64,000 nt of DNA from Takakia lepidozioides (GCA_030704615.1 CM060731.1:59376756-59440755); one strand, 5' to 3'. Positions 1 to 12,812 are shown, numbered from the stretch's first letter. The notes: generated by a model from the sequence alone, not told the origin. Made by a program: numbers and translations.

Positions 1-1510
1 CAAGTGCTTGCAAATACTGTGCATCTGGTAGAAGCAATAGCAACAAATAGAATGAATTCATGTAATGGATCTCGACCGAAAATGAAGAGAACGAAGACGG
101 CCTGTGCGTACAAGTGATAAAACTGGAACCGGAACGTTGGGAAAGAAGCCTGCAACCGGAACTGGATCAACCGTTAGGAAGAATAACCACGCCAGAGTTG
201 GGACGATGTGATGACGAGAGATTGAAGAAGCCTAAGGGCGCAGAGAGACAGGTGATGCTTAATTCTCACATTTCAGCGGAGTCGATGCGGTGTGATCGGC
301 GGTTTTGCAGACAACTGGGATGGGGTAGAGAGCTCAGCGATTTTGCCGAGAAGCCTCCATCCCGCGCAATGGCTGCAATGTGGGATAATGATTATCGATG
401 TCCCGTTTCACAAGCCTAAGCATGCAAAGACGATGCGTTCAGCGGAAGAGCCTGAATCTACGCAGGAAAGCCCAAGCCAAGGGGAAGGCCAGCTTGCAAG
501 GTGATCCATGGCGAAAAAGCCGAACATGCAACATTCGCAGATCGCACTCCTTCGCTTCAGCCGCCGCTGCTTCCTCATCACCCCGCCCATCGCTTTGCAA
601 TTCCGCTCTGCGTGTATCACAGCGCTCTCAACTCTCAACTCCCCTCTGCGATGAGCCTTCACTTAGCCGCTGCCCTCCAGGCTCACCTGCACACCCATTT
701 ATGTACTGCCCGTTTACGTACTCTAGGGTTTTACTTGCAATTCAGTCCACAATCATCACACTGCCTTCACAACTTGATAATCACCATTTTCAGTTACAGT
801 AAGTGAAGTTGTATTTGTTGTTCGGTTGGGGAGCCCGTTTAGTGCCATGGCATCCGCTAAACTGTTAGTCATGCAACTTCCATGTCACTCCACGTCGCTC
901 CTTCAACTTCCATGTCACTCCCAATCTCAATTTTAATTTTACTGCACTCGGTTTGAACTTTGGCATTGTGTTGCTGATACACAAAATGTGTGTAACTGCC
1001 ACGTGTGTGGGCCCAGCGCAGCCGTGCAGTGATGACTCTGATGAGTGAGACCGACATTGATACTTGTGGCAGGCAATGTACTCGTGTTTATGGCACATTT
1101 AGGGCGCACCTGCAAAGGCTCCAGGTGGGGGTAAAAGGACGGCACGTGCCGTGGTACATTCCAGGATTTGAGTCTGGCATCACTTAAGTACCTGACAGTT
1201 AATGGTAGCCAGAATTTGAACCCAGAACCACCCAGGTGGATTGCAGTGGCCGGCCAACAAACAAAGTACTTGTCAGGGTGGTGGTGTCTGGAGTGTGCCG
1301 CACGTGCCACCTCCGTACCGACTTAACACACGTCTTTGTCGCTTGGACGATGGGTGTGATGGCAGAGAGACAGCGTGGATGGATGAAATATCAACATCCA
1401 TCCACCCACCATCACCATCACTCTGCCCACCGTGTTGTTGACAACCAAGTATCTAACCAACTTATGGCTCTGTGTGATAGAAACACGCAATGGAGATTCC
1501 AAGTGACATT
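1..1510 (+). repeat. Partial copy A of the large repeat unit
   Basis: From the first base to about 1510 this matches the left arm of the palindrome at about 17356-18853 in the same orientation, and the right arm at about 20070-21535 in reverse. Homology stops shortly after GATTCCAAGTGACATT. The left edge is cut by the window. Copy A and the right arm share a stretch near 515-575 (CGCAGATCGCACTCC and onward) that the left arm lacks, so the arms and copy A differ by indels. No open frame in it resembles a known protein. Confidence 0.9.
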
Positions 1511-1557
1511 ATTTTTGGCTGTTAGTTATGGCAAGCCCACCGTAGCATTCAATTTTT

Positions 1558-1806
1558 TTCTTTATTTCAATAAACGAAACACCTAGGAGCGACAGCTCGC
1601 AAATCAGGCCCCTTCATTATACTGTAGTGAGAGGAAAAAATAACCTCTTCTCGAGTAAACTTGCCGTGAAGGCTTTGGCATGGGGCACCCAAGGGAAGGG
1701 GGAGAAGAACAACACACAGCCATCAAGGTATGTAGCAAGATTTGACCCCAGAATCATCTGGGTGTCACTGATTGCACTATCCAAGTGAGCTACGAACTAT
1801 TGGTAC
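1558..1806 (-). mobile_element. tRNA-derived SINE (family with GGGAGCGACA tail motif)
   Basis: Read on the minus strand, it begins near 1806 with a box A-like TAGCTCACTTGGATAGTGC and a box B-like GGGTCAAATC. It continues through a body shared with 19590-19830 and ends in the motif GCTGTCGCTCCTAGGTGTTT followed by an A/T-rich tail at about 1545-1575. The tRNA-like head and shared body in several copies support a Pol III SINE. The exact ends and target duplication were not resolved. Confidence 0.7.
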
Positions 1807-1866
1807 ATTCAACTTAGGTGAGCGCAACCCTTACTCAAGTCCGACGTCTTTTTGTGTATTCCCATT

Positions 1867-1912
1867 CGCCAAGCATTAGATGGGGCCCTGGAGTTGAATG
1901 CGAGGGAGCTGG
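1867..1912. repeat. 46-bp segment repeated inverted at 8078-8123
   Basis: The stretch around GGGGCCCTGGAGTTGAATGC reappears as its reverse complement at about 8078-8123, at the upstream edge of the broken PPR gene. The two are nearly identical. What the parent sequence was is not known. Confidence 0.75.
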
Positions 1913-2039
1913 TTCAGCCAGCGTGGACCCCCGCCACCCCACGGCCACCCCCCCTCCGACGCCCGCACACAGCGCGCGACTGCAGCCGCGCGGCACACCC
2001 TCCCGTGCCTCATGTCCCGCTGCCAGGACATGAGACGTG

Positions 2040-5000
2040 CCCTCTCCCGCATCCCCCATCCCTCCTCCCATCCTGCCCTCATGCATGGCATCGCCCTCCA
2101 TCCCCCATACATGCCTTCATCCTCCCCGGGCATGCCATTGGAGAATACACGTACCAGCTCTCGCTTTCGTTGCTATTGTTGGCATTGGTGTACCGCGTCC
2201 CGTCATGCACGTCGATTTTGTGGACAGCACTGGGCAATCCTGCTACGATGCAGGATATGGTCGCCGTGTTCAGAGGTTGCAACGCTTGCGCTTCAAACGT
2301 TTCTTGCGTGCAGGTCCTTATTATCGCTCCAAAAACAATCAACTTTGTCCGTTTGTCTTCTCCGGATTTTCATTCTGCTCTTCCTCCAGGTTATACTTTG
2401 CGGGTGAGTGAGTTCTGCAATGAGCATCCGAAACCTAATCGTTCTTTGTTGGTTCTTTCACATATATTGAATGCATAGGTTCACAAATCTGCATATTGTG
2501 ACTCGGGTCTCATTTTCTCACTACAATAGTTAGCAAAGTGCAGAAGTGGGCCTGTTTTGCTAGTTTTGGGCACTTCATGCAAGCTTTTACATGTAACTGA
2601 GGTGAAGAGTGGGTTTCATATGGAGCTGAGGTGTAGAGTTTGTTACTTTGCTGATACTTTCGGGACCTGGGGATACTGGTAAGGCATAAAGCTGCTGACT
2701 TTGCAATTTTTGATGTTGTATTACAAGAATTGAAGGTGACCTCGGGCATCACTTTCCATAATCAATGGCTCACTCCAGGGACGTGCACATATGTTCTATC
2801 GTTTTGTTTTCCTTCCAGAATAACTTAGATCACTACTCTGGTCCATGATCACTCTCCATATTGACATATTTCATATTATCTGTAGTCCATTCATGATGTT
2901 TTGGGGTTTAGGGTTTAGGATAAATGACATGCACACCATTGTTAGAGGTTTAGGATTGGGTTCAGTTGCAACTATGCATGCAATTACTGTTCGCATCATT
3001 TATACCTTGTTGAGGATTTATGCTAGGCATTGGCTGTGTAGGTTTTCACGCTGCTACAAGTGCTGGCAGACGCAGCAATCACGATGAAGGAAAGCAAAAT
3101 GATAGAGAACCGGAGGGAATACCGCGAGGCATATGATATTGATGAAGATGAGTCCCTCATATGCGAGGCCTACACGAGAGCAAGGGTCCATGAACTTGGT
3201 GTGTCAAAGCTGAAAAACTCTGTTAAACTCTCTTATAGAAGATGATTCAAACATGTAAAGCTGAAAAACTGGCTGCAATTTTTAAAAAGCTGCCAGAAGG
3301 TATTAACCACTTGCTTCAGCTTCCTGTGAATCATTGGCAAAAGAAAGACAACCCCAGAGACAACAAATGATCTGTTCATACAAACTATGTGCACTCCCAT
3401 TCTTAATTAAATGTACAATTGATTTGTGTCTCCATACGCACCATTTCCATTATGTGTTCTTTTGAACTCCATCTCATTGATTAGGCACCTATGGTCATCC
3501 ACTGTCTCTCACAATCCTCCAAAGGTGTATGCTCTCTGGCAGCCAGCCCATGGAGGTCATTGCAAGAAAATTTGGTGATGGCATTGCTGATGTAATTCCA
3601 GGTCGAGCCCCATGGTCACCAGGGACCAAGGGACTAGTAAGCCTTACAGACCAACGCAGATAACTGATTTATGTATCACAGCAATTTCCCTGCCAACTAC
3701 TATAAATCCATGTTATAGATACCAACTCATTTTGAACTCTTTGAGCCATCGTTGGTGGCCTTTGGAACCAACAGTGATAGTGCATGGTGACTTGCCTCAT
3801 GCCCAGAACGTGAGTGGCAACAAGAGGTCAAAGCACGATCTTTTTCATCAAGCCAATGCTTGGACCCTTCAACCCCAGTAACAAACCAGCCCAAGGTAGG
3901 GCCAGATGGTTTCAATCACATGTATGTTGGTTGTAGGTTTGGTACTCATTTGGGGTTCCAAAATGGGATGAGATTTACCAATAGGGGAGCTTCCTGAAAC
4001 TGCTTGAAGACATTGGCTATTGGCATGGTGGTCATCCATGACCCATTCCCACCAATGTTTGCTAGTGCATTCTCCCTGGAATCTGGCCACATATTCCCCA
4101 CGTTTCCTGCAACTATCTCATGTGAGACATGAAGTCGTGAATTCTGCATAGGACTTTCATGGAGGGGATCTCGGTCTGGTGAGAGTTGTGACGTTTGCTG
4201 CTTGGATGTCCCCAATACTCTTCCTCTGTTTGTGGGTCATCACCTCTTCCGTGCTTCTCCGGCTGCAATGAAAGTGTCTGAGACTTTCAAAGGGGATATC
4301 TACATAGTGCACACGAATACTTCTCTTGGCCTATCTGTTCAATAAATTTTTGTCCAACAACATTTCCACAGCTAATCCAACATCCATTGCCTCACCCACA
4401 AACCATAGTTTTTGGTACGATGGAACATCCCGTGATATGCGACAGCAGAAACAAGCAAGGTGGATTTTGAAGAGAGAAATGAATTTACAGAGTACTTGAG
4501 CTCTCATATACATATACTCATCCCCAGTTATTGGACATGCTTGACAGCAATGTGGTACAGAGCTTCCAAGTGATAGGGGACAAGATTCAAGTTGTCTAAT
4601 TCCATGGCTATGAAGAGATCAGAACCTTGGATTTCGACTACTTCATTCTTACTGCAAATAGTACATTACCCATGTATTGGGCATATCAAAACCAATTCCG
4701 GGCTGGGCATTGCTCTACATGACACTTATCATTTCCAGCAAGTCCTTTCAATGAACCTATAAAACAAACAGCAAACGCAACATGGGATGCAAAGAACAAT
4801 ATTTCAATTCTATCAGACAACTCATCTTGGAAATGAAGAGCACAGTCTGCACACGACATTCACAAGTCAACATGAGTGTACAGGCACTATATGCACATAT
4901 GCACTCATACTTTTTGTGTGTATTTTCATTCATAGTATGATAACTTCTAATCTTCATTCATTCCCAATATACATTATGTACGGTTCATTCATCCCAAAGT

Positions 5001-5440
5001 TGTAGTGGCTCTCCAACTTGTATGTAAAAGCAATCATGCATGCATCCATTCCATGATTTTATCAGATGACAATCGCAGGCTCTAGAGCAGCAGTCCATGA
5101 GACTGTTGCATGCCAGTCGAAGCCATGAGCAGCCCCACGTATATTGTTCTTAGGCATCTTCACATCCTTATGAGGATGGAATTCCATAAGTGGCTCTCTC
5201 AGGTAGTGACAAAGACATTGTATGCATATCATGAACCCAAGCATAATATCTCAGTGGAAGAGAGGAAAACCAGACATGCTACCTTTTGGTCAAATAATTC
5301 ACTCGAAAACCTTTTATGGGTGCATGATCCCGCCAAAAAAATAGATTTAATGTGTCAGTTGAGCCAGTGCAACAAGTCAAAGTTGAGTCCATTACCATCT
5401 CTCCCTCCCACATTGAACAATGGGGGTTGACAATCGTACA
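2040..5440. other. Low-content region, no identified gene
   Basis: Several short open stretches occur (for example about 3060-3245, and 4541-4740 on the plus strand), some followed by AG/GT-like junctions. None carries a motif I recognise. A degraded host gene is possible but unsupported. A short TTTAGGG-like duplet at about 2905-2920 is too short to be a telomeric array. Confidence 0.4.
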
Positions 5441-5448
5441 TCCACCTA

Positions 5449-8184
5449 CTATAAGGATGGGTATCTAAAATAGCTCTGCCCTTGAAACAAATGTGTGTAC
5501 CCTATGATTGACCTCAATCCAGCTTTTCCCGGCTTATTTCTCACACCACTCTCCTCCATTGCTTTTCTCACCTTGGCTACATCACCCCATCTTCCAGCCA
5601 TAGAATAGACATTTGAAAGCAGCACATACAGTGCAGCATTGTCCGGTTCTAACTTGAACATGTGACGTGCAGCTTGTTCTGCTAGCGCCACATGGCCATG
5701 GATTCTGCAGGTGCCAAGCAAGCCCCCCACACTGAAGCACTAGGGTTGATTGGCATGTTGCTGATAAAGTCCTCTGCTTCATCCAAAGGCCCTGCACGGC
5801 CAAGAAGGTCAACCATGCAGCCATAGTTAACTCTGTTGGTGTGATACCATGAACTTAATTCATAGAAGGGAAATGACAGCCCTCATCTAGTAGGCCCGCA
5901 TGACTGCATGCAGAGAGGACTCCAATAAAAGTGACGTTGGTTAGTTTCACCCCTTCCTGTTGCATCCCTTCAAAGAGTTTTATTGCCTCAGTACCGAAAC
6001 CATGTTGGGCATATCCTACAATCATAGCATTCCATGACACTGTGTTCTTACCCACTGAGACATTTGACTCAAATCCAGAATTGATCACCATGTGGTCACG
6101 AATCTTCCTCCCTTCATGCAAGACTGCTAACTTGGAGCATGCGCTAAGGATACTAATGACAGTGATCTGGTCAGACTTACACCTTCTCGTTGCATGTGCC
6201 AATAGAAATCAAATGTTTGCGCACCACGTCCTTACTGAGATGACCCTGAAATGATCACACACCATGAGAACACATCTCGTTCGGGCATTTTGTCAAACAT
6301 TTGGCATGCATTCATAAAACCCCTGCACTTGCAATATATGGTGACAAGGGCATTGGCCACCTGGCCAACCGACTCAAGTCCAACCTCAACTATGTTCGCA
6401 TGAAGCCACTTGCCCTGTTCCAAGGCTAGTGGGCTGGCACATGAATTGAGGATGCTCAAATAGGTGATCTCATTTGGCTTCAAGCCTTCTTGTTGCATTC
6501 GCTGCCAAAATTCAGTTGCCTTTTGGAATTGCCCTTACTGAGTTAATCTTGCGCATCCCTACCACATCCATGCTGAGCATATCCGGCTATCATCGCACTA
6601 CATGACGTCACATTTCGTTCAGCCATACTGTCAAACACTTGACGTGCATCCGCTATGCTCCCAGACTTCGCATACATGTCAACAAGGGCATTCTCCAGGA
6701 TGGTATCTGCCACAATGCCCACCTTGCTGATGTCAGCATGGACCTCTCTTCCCTTTTCCAAGGTTGCAAGGCTGGCACATGCATTGAGAATGCAACTCAC
6801 TCCTTCCTGCAGCATTTGCTCATAGATCTCCAAGGCCTCGCTACTACACCCATGCTGTGCAAATCCTGAAGTCATGGCGTTCCATGACACCACATCTCTT
6901 TGCGCCATACTGTCAAACACTAGACGTGCATCCTTTATACTCCCACATTTGGCATACATATTAACCAGGGCAGTCTCTAGAATGGAATCTAGCCCAATTC
7001 CAGCTTTCATGATGTCAACATGCACCTCTTTGCTCTTTTCCAGGTATCCCAGACTGGCACAGGCATTGAGAATGCAAGTGAATGTGACCCTATCATGCAT
7101 CACCCCTTCCCATATCATTTGCTCATAGATCTCAAATGCCTCCCTACCATATCCATGTTGAGCATATCCTGCTTCATTGCACTCCCTGACACCACATTTT
7201 GCTGAGCCATACTGTTAAATACTTGGCGTGCATCATTCATACTCCCACATTTGGCATACATGTCAACAAAGGCGCTCTCCAGAATAATATCTGGAAGAAT
7301 TCTGGCCTTATCAACACCAACATGAACCTCTTTGCAATTTTCCAGGGCTGCCAGACTGGCACATGCATTGAGAGCACAAATGTATGTGACTCTGTCAGGT
7401 TTCACCCCTTCCCATCTCATTTTCTCATACATCTCCAAAGCAGCCTTACCAGACCCATGCTGGGCATATCCTGAGACCATGTCATTCCATGAGACCACAT
7501 CTCTTTGAGCCATTTTGTCAAACATTTTCCGAGCAGTCTTCAAGCTCCCACATTTGGCATACATGTTCGCCAAGGCAGTCTCCAGAATGATATATGGTCC
7601 AATCCCAACTTTGATGATGTCAGCATATCACCGCATCAATCTTATATCTAATGGCCAGTAGTGGGAACTTTTACTTCTCTTCCTTTGTCGATAATCTCGT
7701 GGAGATTCTTGTGGGCGTTTTGAAGTTTCCATCAGATCACATCTTGCCTGGGCATTTTGTCAAACACTTGGCTTGCACCCACCACATCCCCACACTTGTA
7801 GTACATGCTAACAAGGGCAGTGCCCATAAGGAGATCTGACTCAAATCCAGCCTTGATGATGCTCGCATGGAGATGCTTGCTCTGTTCCACAGCTGCTGGG
7901 CTGCCACAAGCTTTGATGATGTTCATAAAGGTGACCTTGTTGGGCTTCACGCGTGTTTGTTGCATTCGTTGAAGGTATTCAATTGCCTCTCCGCTATGCC
8001 CTTCATTAGCTAGTCCTGCAATCATCACAGTCCATGAAATCACATTTTGTGTATGCATATTGTCAAAAACTTGGGAGTCCAGCTCCCTCGCATTCAACTC
8101 CAGGGCCCATCTAATGCTTGGCTTCCCATTCCCCCCCAAAATGGCATGTTTCATCTCTTGCAAGCCTGAACTCTCAAGGAACAC
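5449..8184 (-). pseudogene. Broken PLS-class PPR gene with E domain
   Basis: The minus strand encodes a run of about ten pentatricopeptide repeats in broken frames: 8184-7732, 7573-7115, 7118-6543, 6498-6232, 6202-5855 and 5730-5449. Repeats carry the family wording (VDMYAKCGS, ARQVF, VVSWNAM, YAQHG, NACASLAALE). The last piece is an E/E+ domain ([35 protein letters not shown]). Intact PLS-class proteins of this kind act in organelles in RNA editing or processing. No DYW domain follows. At least five frame breaks, and an insertion-like break near 7575-7735, argue against a working gene. Introns could explain one or two breaks but not all. The upstream end joins unrelated sequence (the 46-bp inverted repeat). 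Confidence is high for PPR origin and fairly high for pseudogene status. Confidence 0.9.
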
Positions 8185-8268
8185 CCTAAATCTTAAACCA
8201 CTCTAACCCTAAATGCCCAATTAGGTTTTTCATCTCACTTGGTTAGAAGGTTACTGCCGCCATCGTGC
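8177..8268. repeat. ~92-bp segment repeated inverted at 19265-19361
   Basis: It runs from AACACCCTAAATC to CTGCCGCCATCGTG. The reverse complement is found in the spacer of the giant palindrome (19265-19361). At 8270 it abuts the TA target site of a MITE that the 19 kb copy lacks, so the 19 kb copy shows a form without the insertion. Confidence 0.85.
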
Positions 8269-8271
8269 CTA

Positions 8272-9015
8272 CCGTCCCTGGACAACCGTTTAGGCATTTT
8301 TGTGCCTAATAATAAAATCAATCAATCAGAAAATTAGGCATGTTTTGAAAACAATTTCTCAAATTAGGCACTTCATGCTATAATTTTTTAGAATTAGGCA
8401 CATGAGAAGAGAGAACATTTATTTTCTTAAGAATAAAATTACAAAATAGACACCCAATGCCCATGGCCCCTTCCAGGCTCCAGCTACCTTTTATTTCCTT
8501 TGAAACCCTAAAAATGCCCGTCTTTGTTGTACGCGGTGCTCCAAGGCTCAAGCTGGTAGAGGCAAGCTCTCCCTTTGCTCTCATACTGTAGGTGAGTTCA
8601 ATATTGATAGTCCACACTAGTGTAGGCAAGTTGGTACAGGGCTTTGGTACATTGGTCATTGGGTAGGCACGTTGGTTCAGGGCTTTGATACATTGGTCAT
8701 TGGATACACTGGTTTTGGTATGCTGGTGCACGGTGAAACCTCTTACATAATGGTACTCTTGAGTTGTGGTAGGCTGGTAGGCTAGTTATTTCCGCACGCA
8801 TATATTTGTATTGATTTTTGTTCAAGGAAATTTTGATCTTATTACAAACTTGAACATGAGAAGAGGCTTGCAAGTTTTCTGGTGGAATGTTTGGGAATTA
8901 AGCACTTTAGTCCTATAATTTCCCAACAATTAGGCCAAAATCTGAAAAATTCACAAAATTGATTAGGCACTTTCATTTTGAATTAATTATCGCCTAAACG
9001 GTTGTCCAGGGACAG
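8272..9015. mobile_element. MITE with TA target duplication (Tc1/mariner-like), 744 bp
   Basis: Terminal inverted repeats of about 24 bp start C(C/T)GTCCCTGGACAACCGTT (8272-8295, and reverse at 8992-9015). They are flanked by TA at 8270-8271 and 9016-9017. The subterminal regions hold repeated ATTAGGCA(C) words on both sides. There is no transposase inside. The TA duplication fits Tc1/mariner or Stowaway-type elements. Family assignment is inference from target length only. Confidence 0.8.
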
Positions 9016-9317
9016 TAAACCTCATGTGTGGAGTGTCTGTTGTGTGTGTTCCGTTCTATTATTTTCAGGGCTAGCGTTCATCCAAATAGGGCACAGACTA
9101 TGAATCATCCATGACAAATGGGCACATGCCTGACTATAGGGTTGCAGTCATAAATGCTAACACTTGTACATGGCCCAAATCTCTCTCTCCTCCAAAAGAT
9201 GAGGCCACATCCATCCCGTGAAAGATACACATGGTGTATTTCATGCCCCACCCCCCCCCCCCCCCCAAAAGAGCCAATAGAGAAAATAAGAAAGACTCCC
9301 CCCTTACAGGTGCAAAC

Positions 9318-9580
9318 CAATGTTGGGCGGGTATATGAATTACCCTGATATACCCGCCGGGTATATCAGCGTATATTGATATATATATACCCTGGTGTGG
9401 CAAGTTTAGGTACCCGGATGTATACCCTTATATCAGGGTATATTTTTATGATATACCCTTATCCTTATAATTACCTTACCCTGCATCAAGACGCTCAATA
9501 TACCCTACTTTCCTGAAGGGTAAATCTAATCAGGGTATATAAGGGCCTTTATGTGCCTTCATAGCCTTTATGTGCTAGGT
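9318..9580. mobile_element. Left end of a hAT-type MITE rich in GGTATA words
   Basis: It starts CAATGTTGGGCGGGTATATG, matching the CAGTGTTGGGCGG terminus of the element at 9952, and continues with many GGGTATATC/GATATACCC words. Similar words return at about 11940-12100 (CATACCCGGAGGGTAAAT), which could be its other side. No matching right terminus or 8-bp duplication was found, so the right boundary is unknown. Confidence 0.5.
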
Positions 9581-9784
9581 CTTTTCTCTTTTTGTTGTGT
9601 TGTTAGGGAGCCTTGAGCTATAAGAAAACTACAATCAGAGCTAAAACAAATGTTACATATATATCATTCCTTGAATGTTCTATAACTCAAACAATACCTC
9701 TTCAGATCTCGCATATATATATATATATATAAAAGAAAACCTGACATCCCACAATTTAGGTCCTTGAGGGGTTTTTATTTATTT

Positions 9785-10870
9785 ATTTATTTAAGGAAAT
9801 CTGGGAGCGACAGCCCACAATTCAGGCCCTTGAGGAGGGGGAAAGATTAAACCCCTTTCTTTTATGGGCCATGAGACCTACACGACGATCAACGCCCAAA
9901 CATACCGTCACACGAACAATCCCACATAGGGGCAGGGCAGCGGGTTCGAACCAGTGTTGGGCGGTTACCCGCCGGGACCCAGGTTAACCGCCGGTTCAGG
10001 TTCAGGTCAGGTTAACCGGACCGGAACCAGGCCCATTTCTCACCTAACCCAGAACTAAAACCTGCCAATGGGGATCTGCGCAGAACCGAACCGGCGGTTC
10101 CTGCTGGGTGTGGGAACCGGAGAACCGAGGCGCATGGGGATAAAAACAAGTTCCGGTTCTTGAACCCTTGGTGGGCCTTGGCATAACATGGCATAACCTG
10201 GGGAGAGCTGATGGCCCCATGACAAAACTTCGTTAATGCTCTCAAGCTCCATGAGATCCTGGTAAGGCCACGAGATTCTATGTTCAATGCTTCAGCGCCA
10301 TGAGATCTTGGGTTCAATCTCCAGGATATCATGGCTAAGTTCATTAATCAAAATGTTAGAAGATGTCAATACCTGCCACATAGCTGAATAGTAATTTCAA
10401 CCCATAAAATTTTATCCATTTTCTTCTACCAGTTTATTTTGTTTTTTTGTTTTTTTTTTTGGTGTTAGTGAAAACTAATAAAATCGTTGGATTTTAGTTC
10501 AAATATGTGAATACACTGCTATTTAATCTCCCGGACCGATAAAATATTTTAAATGTAATTAAATTGAACCAATATATTTTTAAAATAGAACCGGAACCTA
10601 ACCTGGAACCGGTGGTTTTTATCAGCAACTAACCGGTAACCGGAACCGCCCCCATGTTTAAAAGTTGGATCCGGAACCGGACCGGAACCGGCTCAATAAA
10701 AAAAAAACCGGAACCGGATCCGAAACCGTCTCTTGAAATAATTGTGGAACCGGAACCGAAGGTTTCTTCACAAATGCAAGAACCGCCCAACACTGGTTCG
10801 AACCCCGAACCACCTGAGTGACACACACTATACACTTACCAGCTGAGCTACCACCCGATGTGCTTTTTTT
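9785..10870 (-). mobile_element. tRNA-derived SINE, split by a hAT-type MITE
   Basis: On the minus strand the head (about 10865-10796) has box A TAGCTCAGCTGGTAAG and the start of box B GGTTCGAAC. After the 844-bp insertion the SINE resumes at 9951 (GTTCGAACCCGCTGCC). It runs to the family tail GGGCTGTCGCTCCCAGATTTCC near 9790 and a TAAATAAATAAA tail. The same tail motif is in the SINEs at 1558 and 19590. Confidence 0.8.
9952..10795. mobile_element. hAT-type MITE, 844 bp, with 8-bp target duplication
   Basis: The ends are CAGTGTTGGGCGGTT and AACCGCCCAACACTG. The flanking 8-bp duplication GTTCGAAC is at 9944-9951 and 10796-10803. The inside is filled with inverted AACCGG/CCGGTT-type words (GGTTAACCGG, GGAACCGGA) on both sides, and no coding capacity was seen. 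CAGTG termini with 8-bp duplications are the hAT signature. The duplication is the core of the SINE's box B. Confidence 0.9.
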
Positions 10871-11794
10871 TTAATCTCAAACCTCCTCCATCTTGCATTG
10901 GAAATTGACACCAAAATATTATGCAATATCTTATCAATTTTCTCTTTTACCATAGATTGTTTTTTTTCTTTTTTGTGTTTTGTACATATTGAAGAACATG
11001 TGTGAGCCAACGTCCGGGGAGAACCGGCAGCCATTTACATGCTAGCCGACTGAATTCCAGAATTTCCGAATGAAATATGAAACCTCAGGAAATGGATCCG
11101 AGGGAAAAAATGGCCGAAGTGGAAATCAACCGGGTGCCCTACTTTTAGGAAGGATATTTGCCTTTCCATTTCATTACAGACAGGAAATCTGCCTTAGTTG
11201 GCAAGGCCTGGACGGATTCCGGCCCTTCTTATACTACAAAAAATGGAAATGGCCGTCGAAGTCCACCACATGGCAAAAATCCAACGTGCCAGGCCAGGTT
11301 ACATCCAAGGAAGGGCGTTTAGGTGAAAAAATATTGAACTCAAAGAGGGCGGGCCCGCGGGCAAACCCTACTAAGTCTGGACGTTGCTCTCGCAGCCCCA
11401 GACCCACGCCTGCTTGCACTCGCTGCCTGCTATCACAGCTCACCTGTCCACGCGGGTTCAATTCTTGGCCTCCATGTGGTTTGAAGGCATTGACAGGTCC
11501 AACTTCTATAAGGATACAATGTTCTTCGCTTGTTTGAATTGCTTAAAACTGGTTGTGATTATTTATTATTATTATTATTTACTTATTGTTGTGCATTTGA
11601 CACTTGTGTTGTCAACCGGTTGATATTTATAAGGGCCGGATTTATAGCTGAACACAAAATAAATCATTAGGAATATTACCGGTTGTAAAGAAATTATCTC
11701 GGAAATTGACCGGGTATAGTTACCACTAAGGGGCAGCAAGCGACTGCCCAACCCACTTAGCCGATTGCTGCTGGGAATGAGCGGCTACTGGCTG

Positions 11795-11895
11795 GTTCAA
11801 CTGAAATTATTTCCCGGACGCTGGTGTGAGTAGTCGCTCCCAGGTTTCCATTTTGAAAAAAAAAGAAAAAAGAAAAAAGAAGAAGAAAAAAAAAA
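11795..11895 (+). mobile_element. SINE 3' tail fragment
   Basis: It contains GTAGTCGCTCCCAGGTTTCC followed by an A-rich run (11845-11895), the same tail as the other SINE copies. The tRNA-like head was not found upstream, so this is a 5'-truncated copy or remnant. Confidence 0.45.
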
Positions 11896-12267
11896 CATCA
11901 TATATTCTTTAAAACCATTAAATTATATATTAATGGAAATAACTATCCATACCCGGAAACTATTCATACCTCAGGGTATATTTTGGCATATATATCCATA
12001 CCCGGGGTTATACAAAAATCTGAAAAGTTAATTTACCCATACCCGGAGGGTAAATAAATTTTTGAGATTTCAATTTATCCATACCTGGAGGAGGGTAAAT
12101 GATTTGTATACACCAGGCACAGGTCTATGCCTACATCCATGACGAAGTGAAGTCCGGTTCTTTTCAATTGATCCCAAAGCAATTTCACGTTCTTGGAGAA
12201 TCTATCAGTCTCTGAGTCTTGTCCATTTTCCCCTTCCGACACGGACAACTCACATTAGAGAGAGAGA

Positions 12268-12541
12268 AGGGTCAATGGCCACAAGGCTATGGCAAACAAC
12301 GTCTTATGAGTACATTTCTCTCTCTCACCTAAAGCCCTGGCACGGTTGGCGTCTAACTTCGGGGCTGCTCACACACAGCAGATTGATGCTTGTGTGAAGG
12401 GCTTGCTGGAGGATCTCTGGAGTGTATCAAGGCAAGTCATACTACCGGAGTGAGCCCCTCACAAAGGTAGTTTCTGGTCCCTATTGTTCTGGGCGCAGGG
12501 TCTATGGCCACAAGGCTACGGCAAACAAAGTCCTATGAGTA

Positions 12542-12583
<42 letters not shown>

Positions 12584-12812
12584 GTTTGTGCCCAAACTGG
12601 GCACGTGGTCTGTGGACACAAGGCTACGGCAAACGTCTTACGAGTACATTCTCTCCGAGGCCTTGACTCTTAGTCATCCCTTGAGCAATAGTTGCTTTTG
12701 GGCTCCTTGCAGAGGGCCCCTATCTACTTCTTGTTTCATTCTCTCTTGTCCAAAAAGCTCTATGAGCTTTCTGTGGACGTTATAAAGTATCGCTTCATTT
12801 CATTTCCTTCTC
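12268..12812 (+). mobile_element. LINE 3' fragment with internal triplication and ATTTC tail
   Basis: Three partial direct repeats of ATGGCCACAAGGCTAYGGCAAAC plus GAGTACAT occur at about 12273, 12506 and 12610. They are followed by a LINE end (12655-12690, like EAF-LRQSLE of the copy at 26468). Then comes the 3' end CTCTATGAGCTTTCTGTGGACG, TTATAAAGTATCGCTTC and ATTTCATTTCC (to 12812). The same tail ends other copies at 23.8, 25.9-26.0 and 26.8 kb. A (TC)n microsatellite lies at 12546-12582. Confidence 0.65.

Noticed and set aside
2905-2920. TTTAGGG-like words (plant telomere repeat)
   Set aside because: Only about two units; similar CCCTAAA words at 8175-8215 are also too few for an interstitial telomere.
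10796-10870. Possible tRNA gene
   Set aside because: It has A and B boxes, but the rest does not fold as a tRNA, and it continues into a SINE body and tail shared with other copies.
12546-12582. Tandem TC repeat as a regulatory element
   Set aside because: An ordinary microsatellite inside LINE-derived sequence; no promoter context.
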